Source: Leishmania mexicana MHOM/GT/2001/U1103 (lineage: Eukaryota > Euglenozoa > Kinetoplastea > Trypanosomatida > Trypanosomatidae). From it: a stretch of DNA of 64,000 nt. The position numbers and the translations under genes were made by a program. Shown here piece by piece: positions 35,016-45,500 of the stretch (position 1 is the stretch's first letter; every line of letters begins with the position of its first letter). Location: positions 432,489 through 496,488 of the forward strand of contig NC_018329.1 in assembly GCF_000234665.1 (NCBI RefSeq), in the 5' to 3' direction. The notes under the pieces are model-generated. The model was given only the letters and a program-made list of their open reading frames with translations. It had not been told where the DNA came from and did no database searches.

Positions 35016-35967
35016 CACGCGTGGGCGCCTGCGGGTGTGAGGCGGGCATTGCTGTTCATGGAGGGAGAGAAGATCGGGGTGGGAGCAGAGGGTGCCAACG
35101 GAGGTGTAACGACAACATAAAAGAAAGCAAGACGGGAAGCAACCACAGCATACAGCGGCGTAGAAAGAAGAGGCGTGCTGAGGAGAGGAAGGGGGAGCAC
35201 GACAGAGGGCTGAGCAGACCGTTGTGCCCGCTCCCCTCCCCCCTCCGCCCTGGCCCTACGTACCGCTTCAAGTGCGTGTATGCAAACTCCCTCGAAGGTG
35301 AGCAAGGGGTGTGTGGGGGGGGAGGCATCGCCCCGCATGCACGGCATGCGCATGGCAACAAGGGGAGTGCGGCGCGGCTTTTCTTTGCGTCGTCGTCAGC
35401 TTCGTTTTATAGGGCAAGGGAGGGCGAAACGAAATGCGCCCACGCAGGCGTCACCATCGGCAGCATCGCCATCATCGACGTCCCGCCATCACACACACAC
35501 ACACATCCGCACACTCTGCCGTTTTCTGTTCTTTAGTCGTCGTAAGGTGTTAGCGTGAAACAAAGGGAGAAACAAAGTTAACGTGGAAAGGCCCGGATGA
35601 CGCGAGAGAGGTGTGTGCGTGTGTGGGGGGGGGGGAGAAAGTCCTGCACACGTCAAGGCACAGATGCCCGCCTCCCCCCTCCACCCACTGAGATCCACGC
35701 CATCAGATTATGCGCTGTAGCACGGAACACACCCAGAGAGCGGCCGCCACACACACATACACACACACACTCCCCCACAGCCTCTTTGCACCGCCGTCAC
35801 CGGCTTCCGCTTACGCCGCGAACCCATCAACATGCTCACACAAGCACGGCCGCCGTTCAGCTCCTCTACTGGCAGCTCTCGAGGCCCCCACACACGCCCT
35901 GATACAAGTACGCCCACACACTCGCACACCTGCCTTATTCAGCTCTGCCCACTAGTGGTGCGCGCCC
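35016..35967. other. Gene-free spacer
   Basis: About 0.95 kb between the UTP4-like and methyltransferase genes. It contains (CA)n runs near 35494-35505 and 35751-35770, a G run near 35622-35634 and purine-rich stretches. No coding signal. Confidence 0.6.
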
Positions 35968-38900
35968 TCAGTTGCCGAATCGGCGTACCTTCCAGCAGAG
36001 GGGAAGAGCCTCCAGGGTCTTCTCGAGGTTGCGCTCCAGCACCAACACCTCCGTGCCGCCCTTTATTAGGAAGGCAGCCTCAACGCACATGCGGCGCACC
36101 ATGTGCCAGCTATCACCCGTGGCGACGAGGAGACCACGGCCGAAGTAGCCAAGGTACTTGTATGAGGCGGCGGCTGGGGAGGTGGTCGCAGCACTGTTTC
36201 TCGACGAAAACGTTGCGACGCGGGCAATCCAGCGCACATCATGCGGCAGCGTCGCCGACAGTGGTGTGACGGCTGCCGAGGATGAGTGCAGCGTTGGGCC
36301 TACGAAGTACCGCTGCCGCAGCGTGGACAAGCCGACCAGGGCCTCGCAGGATGTTTCCTTCACCGGCGCTGACGAGGCTGACGCCTCCACTCTTGCCCTC
36401 TTCAGTGAACGCTCCGCGCCACCGTGACTGCCATCATTGGCCTTCTTGTTCAACACATCCTGCAGCAGTGGCAACTCCTGCGCCAGCTCGTACACGTCAT
36501 CCAGATCGGCGACCAGGGAGTCCGCGTCGGGGGTGCCATCTGCCATGAGACGCATGCGGCAGCTGCCACGGTGGCCGTAGATGACAAGCTCTTTGTCCTC
36601 TGCTGCGTCAGGTGCCGGGCCACTACTGCGACTCCCGGTAAGCGAAGCTGCAGCTGTTGGGCGGCACAGTACCCGGTAAGGTCGCAGCGAGTCGTCGGGG
36701 AGCCGCTTCCCGCGCACCTGCACGGGAGTGTGCACCGCCGGATACCCGTCAGCGAGAGTAACACACGTCACGGCGTCGTCGTAGAGGATGTAGAGTCGCT
36801 GCGACGTCGGCAACAAGGCCGATGCGTCAGCGGCCGTTTCTTCACTTGCGCCCGCGCTGGCCTCCTCTGCCGATCCCGCGGCAGCAGCAGTACCCGACCA
36901 GCAGACGTCGACCACACCGCTGCGCGCCGGCAGCTCCAGCACTGCCTCGAGCCTCGACACAGACATCGCCGCATGTGCACGCCACACCACCCTCAGCAGC
37001 CCAATGCGCTCCTCTGTGCTGAAGACAATGTAGTTCAGCTGGCGATCGCACCACAGGCCGGAAAGGTGGAAGCGGCCATCGAGACGGTGGCCGAAGAAGG
37101 GCACCCAGTGACGAGCGGCGCTGTCCATGTGGAAGGCCTCAATGGTGTCGAAGCGGGACTGCAAGAGGAGCTCGCGATCGATCGCGTAGGCAAACTGCTG
37201 CGTCGTGACCACCACGTACATCGCCGGCAACGTGAACAGCTGCGCTGTCGGCGCGTACATGATCGTGCCGTCGCGCGACGCAGACAAGATCAGTCGGCGA
37301 TGCGGCAACAGTGCCAGCTGGCTCGCCTCGTGATAGTGTGTGCGGCGTTTCACCTCAGCCGGATACCAGTCGCCCTGATCGTTGCAGCGGTAGCTCCGAA
37401 GGCTCTCGTGCCAACCGGACGCGTAGACAACAGCGTCGCCCTGCACCGCCAGCGTTGACACCGGTCCCTTGTGCTGCGAGAAGGTTTGGAAGACGTGTCC
37501 GTGCGCGGCATCGAGCAGCACGACATCGCCCATCGACGTCCCTACAACAACACAGGGACGCTGCGTCCCGCCGACCACAGCGCAGCTGAGTGCGACGCCC
37601 TTCGCTAGCTTTGTGGTCCAGAGAGACTCGTGCTCGGCCAAACCGCGTGCACGGCTGGGAGTGGCAGCCTCGTCGTCCTTCTCTGCGGCACTGGCGCCGG
37701 CAGAAGACCCTTGCGAAGACACGCCAGCAGGCAAGCGCCACGCATGTACGTTACCGGCGTCGTCGGAGCCAACCGCCATGCGCAGCGACAGAGACGTCGT
37801 CACAGACAAGGCGCGGTCGGCGCCGCTGATGCCGGGTACGACACGCACCAGCTCCAGCTGCGGGGCGGCGCCGTCTCGCTTACACGCGAGCCGCAGCTGC
37901 TGCCAGCTCCCGTCCGCCATGGCGGCGTAGATGCACGCAGCACTCACCGCGTGCAGAGCCCAAATGGCGCCACCGCTGCGCTGGTGCAGCGCAATGGGAA
38001 CGAGCAGCTCCGCGTCATAGACAACGATCTGACCGGACATCATGGAGGCGAGGAGGACATGGCGGGCCGCCGACGCTGCTTCGGACTTCAACGACGACAT
38101 CGGTTTCGGGACAGTCACGTAGGCCAGTCCTGATATGGTGCGGTGCGTCTGGCCGCCTGTGTGGCGGCGCTGCACAAACTGCGGGATGCCCTGGAAAAAC
38201 GTCACGTCGTAGCGCACGAGCGAACCGTTCTCACGCGCGACAGTGAGCTCCTTCTCCGAAGGATGCACCGCGAGGCAGAGAATGCCGCTCACGTCCGGCG
38301 CGATTACCTTTGACTCACACATGAAGCGCTCAACGAAGTGCGCCTCTGGTGAGGACGTTGCCGATGGGGACGTCGACAGGGCGGCGCGGGCACGGCTGCG
38401 ACGCACACTGCGGCTTCGTGCAGACTTCGAGGACTTGCCCGCCCCCTCAGCTGCAGCGCTAACGCTGGCGCTTACGTTCGCGGTACCCGCGGCGGCAGCC
38501 GATGCGGCTTTTCCTGCCGGCCCCGTAGACGCCAGCGTGGTGTCCGCAGAGGTGCTGCCGTTCGTAACGCCGCTCGCGCCTCGCTTCGCGGGGCTCGCAG
38601 ACTGCGGTGGCCGCAAGGACGTCGTCCTCTCGTGCCGGGCGGGCGATGGCGGCGGCGAAGGTGGGCACACTGGAGATGCGGAAGTGGTCGGCGCCGCCGC
38701 CGCCGTACCGGTGCTGTTCGCCTTCACCTTCGCAGCCTTCTCGCTGGGGCTCTGCTGGTTTAGGGAAGCTGAGGAGCGTTGTTGAGAGGCCCTGCTGGAG
38801 ACCGGTGCAGGGCTGTTGGCGGGGGCGGGTGGTATCGCCTGAGGCGAGGAGGCGAATGAGCTCTCACGCGCCTGCTTGACAGTTCTCTGGCTACGCTGCG

Positions 38901-39159
38901 CTTCAGGAGTGCAGAGCTGCGGCTGAGATACTTGCTGCTGCTGTTTCCACTGCGGAGTAGAGGAAGAGGAGGGCGCCGGGCTTGCGTTGCCAGCCACGGA
39001 GCTCTTCCTGATTGGGGTCGTCACCGACTGCGGCGGCGGAGACTGGTTAGTCGGCGGCTTTGCTGAGGAGGCAGCGGCACGTTTGGTGGGCGTCTGTTCC
39101 GCCGCTGGCGGTGCACCTGCTGCTGCTGCAGCGGAGCGCTTCGTCTTTCTTGGAGGCAT
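35968..39159 (-). CDS. UTP4: UTP4/cirhin-like WD40 protein (probable t-UTP/UTP-A component)
   Basis: A 1063-residue protein. Residues 1-275 are Ala/Ser/Pro/Lys-rich and basic, probably disordered. From about 285 a beta-propeller region follows with repeats such as GILCLAVHPSEKELTVARENGSLVRYDV, a GGAIWALHAV motif and a KGPVSTLAVQGDAVVYASGWHESLRSYR repeat. Further strands run to the C-terminus (two propellers plausible). The best clue is the extreme C-terminus: VLVLERNLEKTLEALP followed by a basic RRFGN end. It matches in layout the end of human UTP4/cirhin (a VAVERP...QLPPP...KKFGT ending, recalled from memory). UTP4 is part of the UTP-A complex, which starts small-subunit processome assembly on pre-rRNA in the nucleolus. 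The basic N-terminal extension would be lineage-specific. WD40 assignment is firm; the UTP4 identity is an inference. Confidence 0.75.
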   Translation of the reverse strand: MPPRKTKRSAAAAAGAPPAAEQTPTKRAAASSAKPPTNQSPPPQSVTTPIRKSSVAGNASPAPSSSSTPQWKQQQQVSQPQLCTPEAQRSQRTVKQARESSFASSPQAIPPAPANSPAPVSSRASQQRSSASLNQQSPSEKAAKVKANSTGTAAAAPTTSASPVCPPSPPPSPARHERTTSLRPPQSASPAKRGASGVTNGSTSADTTLASTGPAGKAASAAAAGTANVSASVSAAAEGAGKSSKSARSRSVRRSRARAALSTSPSATSSPEAHFVERFMCESKVIAPDVSGILCLAVHPSEKELTVARENGSLVRYDVTFFQGIPQFVQRRHTGGQTHRTISGLAYVTVPKPMSSLKSEAASAARHVLLASMMSGQIVVYDAELLVPIALHQRSGGAIWALHAVSAACIYAAMADGSWQQLRLACKRDGAAPQLELVRVVPGISGADRALSVTTSLSLRMAVGSDDAGNVHAWRLPAGVSSQGSSAGASAAEKDDEAATPSRARGLAEHESLWTTKLAKGVALSCAVVGGTQRPCVVVGTSMGDVVLLDAAHGHVFQTFSQHKGPVSTLAVQGDAVVYASGWHESLRSYRCNDQGDWYPAEVKRRTHYHEASQLALLPHRRLILSASRDGTIMYAPTAQLFTLPAMYVVVTTQQFAYAIDRELLLQSRFDTIEAFHMDSAARHWVPFFGHRLDGRFHLSGLWCDRQLNYIVFSTEERIGLLRVVWRAHAAMSVSRLEAVLELPARSGVVDVCWSGTAAAAGSAEEASAGASEETAADASALLPTSQRLYILYDDAVTCVTLADGYPAVHTPVQVRGKRLPDDSLRPYRVLCRPTAAASLTGSRSSGPAPDAAEDKELVIYGHRGSCRMRLMADGTPDADSLVADLDDVYELAQELPLLQDVLNKKANDGSHGGAERSLKRARVEASASSAPVKETSCEALVGLSTLRQRYFVGPTLHSSSAAVTPLSATLPHDVRWIARVATFSSRNSAATTSPAAASYKYLGYFGRGLLVATGDSWHMVRRMCVEAAFLIKGGTEVLVLERNLEKTLEALPLCWKVRRFGN

Positions 39160-39753
39160 ACGTTACTCTCAGAGACGCACCGGCAAGGGTACTTCGAGTG
39201 TGTAGATCTGTGTGTATATCGGTGGGAAGACAGAGGAGGACCACTGGAGACACGGGCATCGACAGTGCAGTGTTGCGGAGAGGGAGAGTGGCGAGATGGA
39301 TATTAAAAAGGGCGGTGGGCGATGGCGGAGGAGAAGGCTCAAGTAGAATATGTGCGCGTGCAGCGGAGGAAGGAAGGGGAGGGGTCATTCAATGCGGATG
39401 CATATGAGAGCCTGGGGGGCACGTGCGTGTATGCGCGTGCACGCCTAGGTGGGGTATGTGCGCTGACACACACGGTGCCGTTTTACGTTCGCCCAGTTGA
39501 CCGTGGGCGTCTCTGTGCATGCGCTATACGGGCAGGGAACGCGAAAGACGTGCAGAGGGACACTGATATAGAGGAGGAGGAGGGGAGAGGGGCAGTGGAA
39601 GCCGCAAGAGAGCGAGGAGTACAGTTCACAGGCACACAGACATGCGCGCGCCTCCCTTCGCGTCAGCACCATCTCACCCCTCCCCTGCCCCCTAAACGCT
39701 TGGAGAACCGTAGCCTGCTGAGACCCCCCCCACCGGGTCCTACTCAGGCCTTT
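39160..39753. other. Gene-free spacer
   Basis: About 0.6 kb between the RRM/CCCH gene and the UTP4-like gene. It contains purine-rich stretches near 39300-39390 and 39565-39625. No coding frame supported. Confidence 0.6.
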
Positions 39754-41586
39754 TCACGCTGCGTCGGCGCGCAGCTTCTCCAAGACACTGCGGCTGAAGA
39801 GCGGGATGTACGGGTGCCGCTGAGTGTTCCACGTCACGTCCACCATAGCAGGCGTTGTCGCTGCCAAGGCGGCCGTATCGTCCCCTCTGATCGGCGGGGC
39901 CAAAGACGAGTACATTGAACACTCCTCGAGGGCGCGCTGATACGGACTGGCGGAGAGCAGCGCCACGGGGGGCGGTGGCCCTGTTGCCGGAGCCACGCTC
40001 GGCGTCAGCACCACGGCCAGATGCACGCACCACGCGGCCCCGTCACCACCAATGCTAGCGGAATGCGTCTGCAGGTGGAGTGCAATATCGCCCACGGCGC
40101 TGGCAAAGCTACGCTGGAGTGCGCGCAGCTCCCTGGCGAGGTCCTCCTCGGCGGCTGCATCGGTCGCCGACTCGAGGACGGCGTACCGAGCGAGCAGCGC
40201 ATCCATGTTGGCGGCATCTCCCACAACAGCAGACGCCGAAGCCAAAAGTGTGGCCGACGTCATCAGACGCACCTGACCGTAGCGCTGCACAACGCCTCGA
40301 ACCCGACGCCCACCGCGCTCAAGATACGCCGTCACCTCACAGCCCACGGTAGGGAGGTACAGCCACGGCTGCAGGCAAATCGTCAGCCCCGCAGCTTTCG
40401 TGGACGGCGACGACGACGGCAAAGACGAGGATGACGCGTGTGTTTGGGCCTCGCCACCGTCGATCGCTTCACTACGTCGACGCAGCGCCTCCCGCACGCG
40501 GTGACTGCCGCACAACATCCGCAGCACGTCTCGCGCGCTGTGGCATCTGTTCAACTGATTCATGTGGTACCACAGGCGCTGCGTGTACACATCGCGCTCC
40601 AGCGGCGTGGGTGCACCGTTAGCCGGGAGCGGGCACCGCTCACGGAGAAGCCGCCGGCCGTCCTCGGACTCGACACTCCAGTCCCACGGTGCACCGCCAG
40701 GGCAGCTCAGCCGTGGAAAGAACGCCATCGACTCGCCGGTGACGGCGGCAACAGTAGCCGCCCGCTGCGCCTGAAGGGCATCGTCGATGCGCTGAAGAAC
40801 CGCCTGGTAGGTGGGGTGCGCCTCCAGAGCTTCGAGCACTGGCAAAGACGCGCACAACGGCGCTTCGCACGCGAGCTGGCTCAGCAGCGCCATCTCTTCT
40901 GCCGACACCGTCACGTACGTGCAGTCTTTCATGCCCATGGAAGCCGGCGTTAGGGCTGCCCTCGCGGCCTCCGCAGAGGAGAGCAGATGCCTCACGACCG
41001 CCTGCTGCTTGCGCGTCAGGCGAGCGCCGGCTTCATCGTCCTCGATGCGTGGCCGCTTGCGCACTGTCCTCTGCACCGCTGCCTTGTGCAACTTCAAGCA
41101 CGAGACCCCGAAGAAGCAGTCCTCGCCCGCGAGCGTTCGCGCACACCACCTGGCAACCGCGCGACCGCGATACACAAGCTCCAGGCCGCGCGTATCGGCA
41201 AGCTCTTCCTTGCGCACCTCCTCACCCTCCACCATCAGGAACGGCTTGTAGACGGGCTCCGGTGGGCAGGGCTTCTCCTTCTCTATGATGCGCAGGCGCA
41301 GAGGCGGGTACTTGCGCCCCGGCTGCTCTGGAGTGATATCCGCCTTACACGCCGCCAGTGCCTCGCCCTCAGAGGCGTACAAGGCCAGCGCGTATCCCTT
41401 CGACTCGAGATGCATGACCAGCATCACGCCAGACGAGTGCTCCACGAGCAGGCGGCGCAGGCGTTCATAGCGAAGGTCGAACTTCGAGGCCGCCACCGCG
41501 GCGGCGCCATTGCTGCCCTTGTCACCTTTAAGTATGGGCTCCAGCAGGAAGGCTGGGATGTTGTTGATGAAGACGAAGGTCCGCAT
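39754..41586 (-). CDS. RRM and CCCH zinc-finger RNA-binding protein
   Basis: A 610-residue protein. The N-terminus (about 1-105) looks like an RNA-recognition motif: RNP2-like TFVFINNIP at 3-11, and RNP1-like KGYALALYASEGEALAA at 63-79. Between them is an insert containing a Gly/Ala loop. It is followed by a perfect CCCH zinc finger, C148-x8-C157-x5-C163-x3-H167. Directly after this is a basic nuclear-localisation-like RKRPRIEDDE (about 176-185). The rest (190-610) is a mixed helical region with no family I recognise, ending VLEKLRADAA. RRM plus CCCH architecture suggests binding of mRNA or snRNA; such proteins carry much of the post-transcriptional control in trypanosomatids. A splicing-factor role (as in U2AF small subunit or RBM22-type proteins) is possible but not shown. 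Confidence 0.8.
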   Translation of the reverse strand: MRTFVFINNIPAFLLEPILKGDKGSNGAAAVAASKFDLRYERLRRLLVEHSSGVMLVMHLESKGYALALYASEGEALAACKADITPEQPGRKYPPLRLRIIEKEKPCPPEPVYKPFLMVEGEEVRKEELADTRGLELVYRGRAVARWCARTLAGEDCFFGVSCLKLHKAAVQRTVRKRPRIEDDEAGARLTRKQQAVVRHLLSSAEAARAALTPASMGMKDCTYVTVSAEEMALLSQLACEAPLCASLPVLEALEAHPTYQAVLQRIDDALQAQRAATVAAVTGESMAFFPRLSCPGGAPWDWSVESEDGRRLLRERCPLPANGAPTPLERDVYTQRLWYHMNQLNRCHSARDVLRMLCGSHRVREALRRRSEAIDGGEAQTHASSSSLPSSSPSTKAAGLTICLQPWLYLPTVGCEVTAYLERGGRRVRGVVQRYGQVRLMTSATLLASASAVVGDAANMDALLARYAVLESATDAAAEEDLARELRALQRSFASAVGDIALHLQTHSASIGGDGAAWCVHLAVVLTPSVAPATGPPPPVALLSASPYQRALEECSMYSSLAPPIRGDDTAALAATTPAMVDVTWNTQRHPYIPLFSRSVLEKLRADAA

Positions 41587-42521
41587 CCTGTGCGCGTGCC
41601 TGTGCGCGTTTGGGGAGGGGGCCAGATGGGAGGTGCGGTGACCGGCAACTCACTTGCATTACACCGGCAAGCGCTATGTCGCTTCCCGTTCCTAGCCCGC
41701 CACTGTCTGCCACGTGTGTACCTGGTGAGCACAGAGGCGTGTGAGTGTGTGGGTGCGTGTTGAAGAGGGAGAAGGGCGCAGTGATACCGTGCTAGAGGGA
41801 GACGTGGACAGAAGAATGACGCGGAGGATGGCAGTGTCATAAGCGACACACACACACACAGAGCGAGAGGCGGCGGCGGTCGAAGGAGACACAGAAAAAA
41901 AAAAAAACAAAGAAAGGAGCGGAGCGGGGGAAGCTGAGCGCACGTGCCTCACGGCCGGGAACTGTCGCTCCTCGAGCATCACCAGCACCCGCCACGAGTG
42001 CAGCCGTAGGGAGGGAGGACAACACACAACGCAGCCGTCTTGTGTTGATGTCGGAACTGGCGTTGGTCGGCTCCGTGTCTCCTGGATGCTGCTGGGTCTT
42101 CTCTATCTTTGGTCCTCCACAAGTTCATCATCGTTTCGTGCGCGCAACGCACACGCGGAGGGATCAGCGCACACGCATGCAGGGACCAAATAACGCGAGA
42201 CGCGGCACTCGCGTCTATGCCTTTGTGTGTCTGGGGCGCGTCCCACCACACATTCGTGATGGGGAAGGGAGGAGGGGGGCAACGCGCATCGCCGCGTCGT
42301 GGTGCACAGGATGCCCATGGAGCACCTCAGCAGCAAAAACGAGAAGACGCACCGAAATGCCTCTTTGGGACGCAGACGTGCACGCACACGCACACACATG
42401 CGTAGCGGAGTAGACAGCAGCATCAAAGCAGATGACCGAGTCCTTCTAGCTCTTCCCGTCTCTCACCGTCGCTGTGGACGGGAGGGAGGAGGGGCAATGG
42501 AAGAGGAAGGAGAAGTTGTGC
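41587..42521. other. Gene-free spacer
   Basis: About 0.9 kb between the PPR-like and RRM/CCCH genes. It contains a (CA)n run at 41849-41861, an A run near 41894-41906 and scattered CA-rich sequence at 42380-42400. No supported frame. Confidence 0.6.
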
Positions 42522-45500
42522 TCAACCGTTATCACCGTCGTGACCGTTGTCGGCGTCGTGGTCCTCCTCCCTCGGCAAATAGAATGCTGGCTGGGGAAGA
42601 ACAAAGTCGCCGCTGTCATCCATGTCTGCACCGCCATCGAAAGCCGACCTCGGTGCGCCGCACAACGAGTCCGACGCTGTCTGCCACTCCGCCGCGCTGC
42701 CTTGTGCGTGCCGCTGCACGAAGATGATGTGCTTCAAAACGACGCCGCTCATGCGGTAGAGGTCCTCCAGCGCGGATGCGATTGCCCCGACCATGAGCGC
42801 CGTCTTGCGACACTCATCGCTGGCAGCCTCGCTCGCGATGATGGCCAGTTCTAACGATGCATCCAGCGGCCGCAGCCCACGGCGAGTGCAGTCGTAGAAG
42901 TACTCCACCGCGTCGTCCCAGTGTTGGGTGCACACGTACGTGAACAACACCGTGTACGCAAGCTGCGAGTTGTTGGTGCGCCGATATTGGTGAGCTGCAG
43001 CCAAGGCGCGACTCCAGACACCGCATTGCAGCGCTATCTTCACGGTCAGCATCACCAGTCGAGGAACCGGGGCCGCCTGCGTCAGCACACTCTGTCGCAG
43101 CACACGAAAGGCCGTCTCCCACTGTCCGCCCGCCGCGCAGGCCTGCAATGCCGCCGCTGTCGCGTTCACGTCGGGGCGCTGCCGCTGCGCCATGCGGAAG
43201 AAGTACGAGAGCGTCACCTGCCACGGTGCACCGCCCTTCAGAGCTGTCTCGAGGACCGTCGACGAGGAGGCGTACGGCATGCAGTGCGACTCCACGGCCT
43301 TGTCGTAGAGCAGCGTGGCCTGCATCCAAGCGCCGGCGCGGCGCAGCACCCGCAGCGCATTCGCCACGGCAACCTGCTGCCCCTTCGCGACTTCGTTGAA
43401 GTGCTGCGGGCGGTGTACGCGGCGCGCGGCCTCGACGAGCGAAAGTGCTGCCTCTGTCGTGGAAGCCGCCAGCGCCACGGTGCCGTTTTCAGTCTGCGTC
43501 ACTACAGCTTGCTGTGCCGATATGTCCCCCTCATCAGCACGCGCCCCAGTCTGCCTCGGCGGCGGCGGCGGCAACAACGCCTGCAGCTTTGCCGTGTTGT
43601 CTGCACACAAGGAGCGCCACGCCTGCTCGTGATGGAACGGCAGTGGCAGGGCTGTCGTGGGAATCCATCGAAGCGCCTGCATCCACAATGCCGGCGTGTG
43701 CAGCATGGCATACCGCGCCGTCTGCACCACGTGCGCTAGCTCGGGCAAAACAGAAGCGCTGTCTCCGTGAAAGAGCAGGTGGAGGGGTGACGATGACGCG
43801 GCTGCACAGACCGCGGTGGACCGCGGTGAGTCTCCCGACTTGGCTGACTCGAGAAGCGCGGCGAGCGACTCAAGCTCCTCGGTGGTGGTCGGAGGCACTG
43901 CCGCTGTGCGGGCGGAGCGTGGTGGCGTCGTACTCTCACCAGCCTCAGGAGCGGCAGCGGCAGCAAGAGTAGCAGCATTATCCGACTCTGCATCTGCAGG
44001 TGATCCACCCGAGGACGACGCTGGAGTCGAGGAGGTGTTGGCGACGGCAGTTTCGTCGCGCCGCTGGGTCGCGTAACGAAGGAAGCACGCGGCTGCCTCG
44101 GCCCACTGGCTGCGCCGCGCCGCCTTCGTCAGCTGGGCAACCGTCTTTGCCATCGACGTCTGCTCCAGCAGGCCACAGCACAGCTGGGCAGCGTAGCCCT
44201 GGGCGCGCCGGCACTGCCACACCAGCTCTGGCCGCTCCGCCGTGACGCTTCGATGGAAGTAAAGACCTGTGTGCCACAGTCCTTGCTCAAGCGTCGTCTG
44301 CAGCATCTCCTCCAGAAGACGAGCGGCGCCGCCGCGAGAGTACGCGGAGCACTGCACGGCCAGGCGTACGAGCGGTCGCCGCTGCGCATCACCCAAGTCA
44401 CGCCACACATCCGCCTCCACCAGGAGACGCACCACATGCGGCGCGCCGCCAACCTGCACCCGGGACGGCGCCTCCGCAAACGCCTGCAAGGCACGGCTCC
44501 AGTTGCCTTCGAGGAGCAGCGCGAGAAGAACGCTATCCGCGTGTGCGGTTGCGTCGGCCGACACTGACGCCGCCGCCTTTTTCCCAAACAAAGGGGCCGC
44601 GAAGCTTCGCGAGAGAGCCGCCTTGGCTTCATCGTGTGTCGCGCTCGGGCTTGTGGTCGCTGGGCTGCGCTGGTGGTGTTGACGGCGCCGCGGTACGTCC
44701 CGGACGGTCACCATCCTCACTGCTGTCTGAAGTGCTGTTATGGATACGGCGGAAAGCGTCGAGGGCGTGTGCGGCGCGGGCACGGGGGGCAGGTCGGCCG
44801 CCTGTACAGTGAGGGCGCCTGGAAAGGCATGACGTCGTCCCGCGCTGTCTTGTGCGATGCGCTGAACCAGCCACAACTGACTTCGTGAGCCTAAGGGGGT
44901 GTATGGCAGTAGCGCCAGGCACTGCTTCCAGGTGAAGGCGCGACGGAACGGCCGCTGCACGAGCGCGGCAACGGTGTACGCGGACAGATACGGAGCCAAC
45001 ATAGGAAGTGGTGCGACGAGACGGCGGGTGGCAACAAGACTCTCCCCCACGGAGGCCTCTGCCTGGAGGGCGAGAGCGTACGCCACCTCTTCTCGGACGC
45101 GATCTGCCTCCTCCTGCTGCGACCGGTCTCCCGTTTTTCTGGTGGCTGATGAAGCGCACGCATCGTGTTCGGAGAGCCCGCCGCCTCCGCGGACCGGGTC
45201 CGCAGCATAGGCGCCAAGGTCATGCCCGTGCAGCTGCTGAGTAGCCAACGTGCTGAGCGCGGAGTCCCAGAAGAGTGCAATGTTGCGTGTGTAGCGAACC
45301 GCCCGCAGCACGGAGAGCATCTCCTGCGACACAAGGGACAAGAGCACCGCACTGCCGGCAACCGTCCTGGACGTCGTGCTGCGGCTGGCAGTCGCCACTC
45401 GAGGCGACAGTTGTGCCGTCGCTGTGGCCTGCTGCGCGGCAAAGCCACTCGCAGTGCACGCTGAGGAGGATAGCAGCAGCGCACGGCGAAGAGCAGCCTG

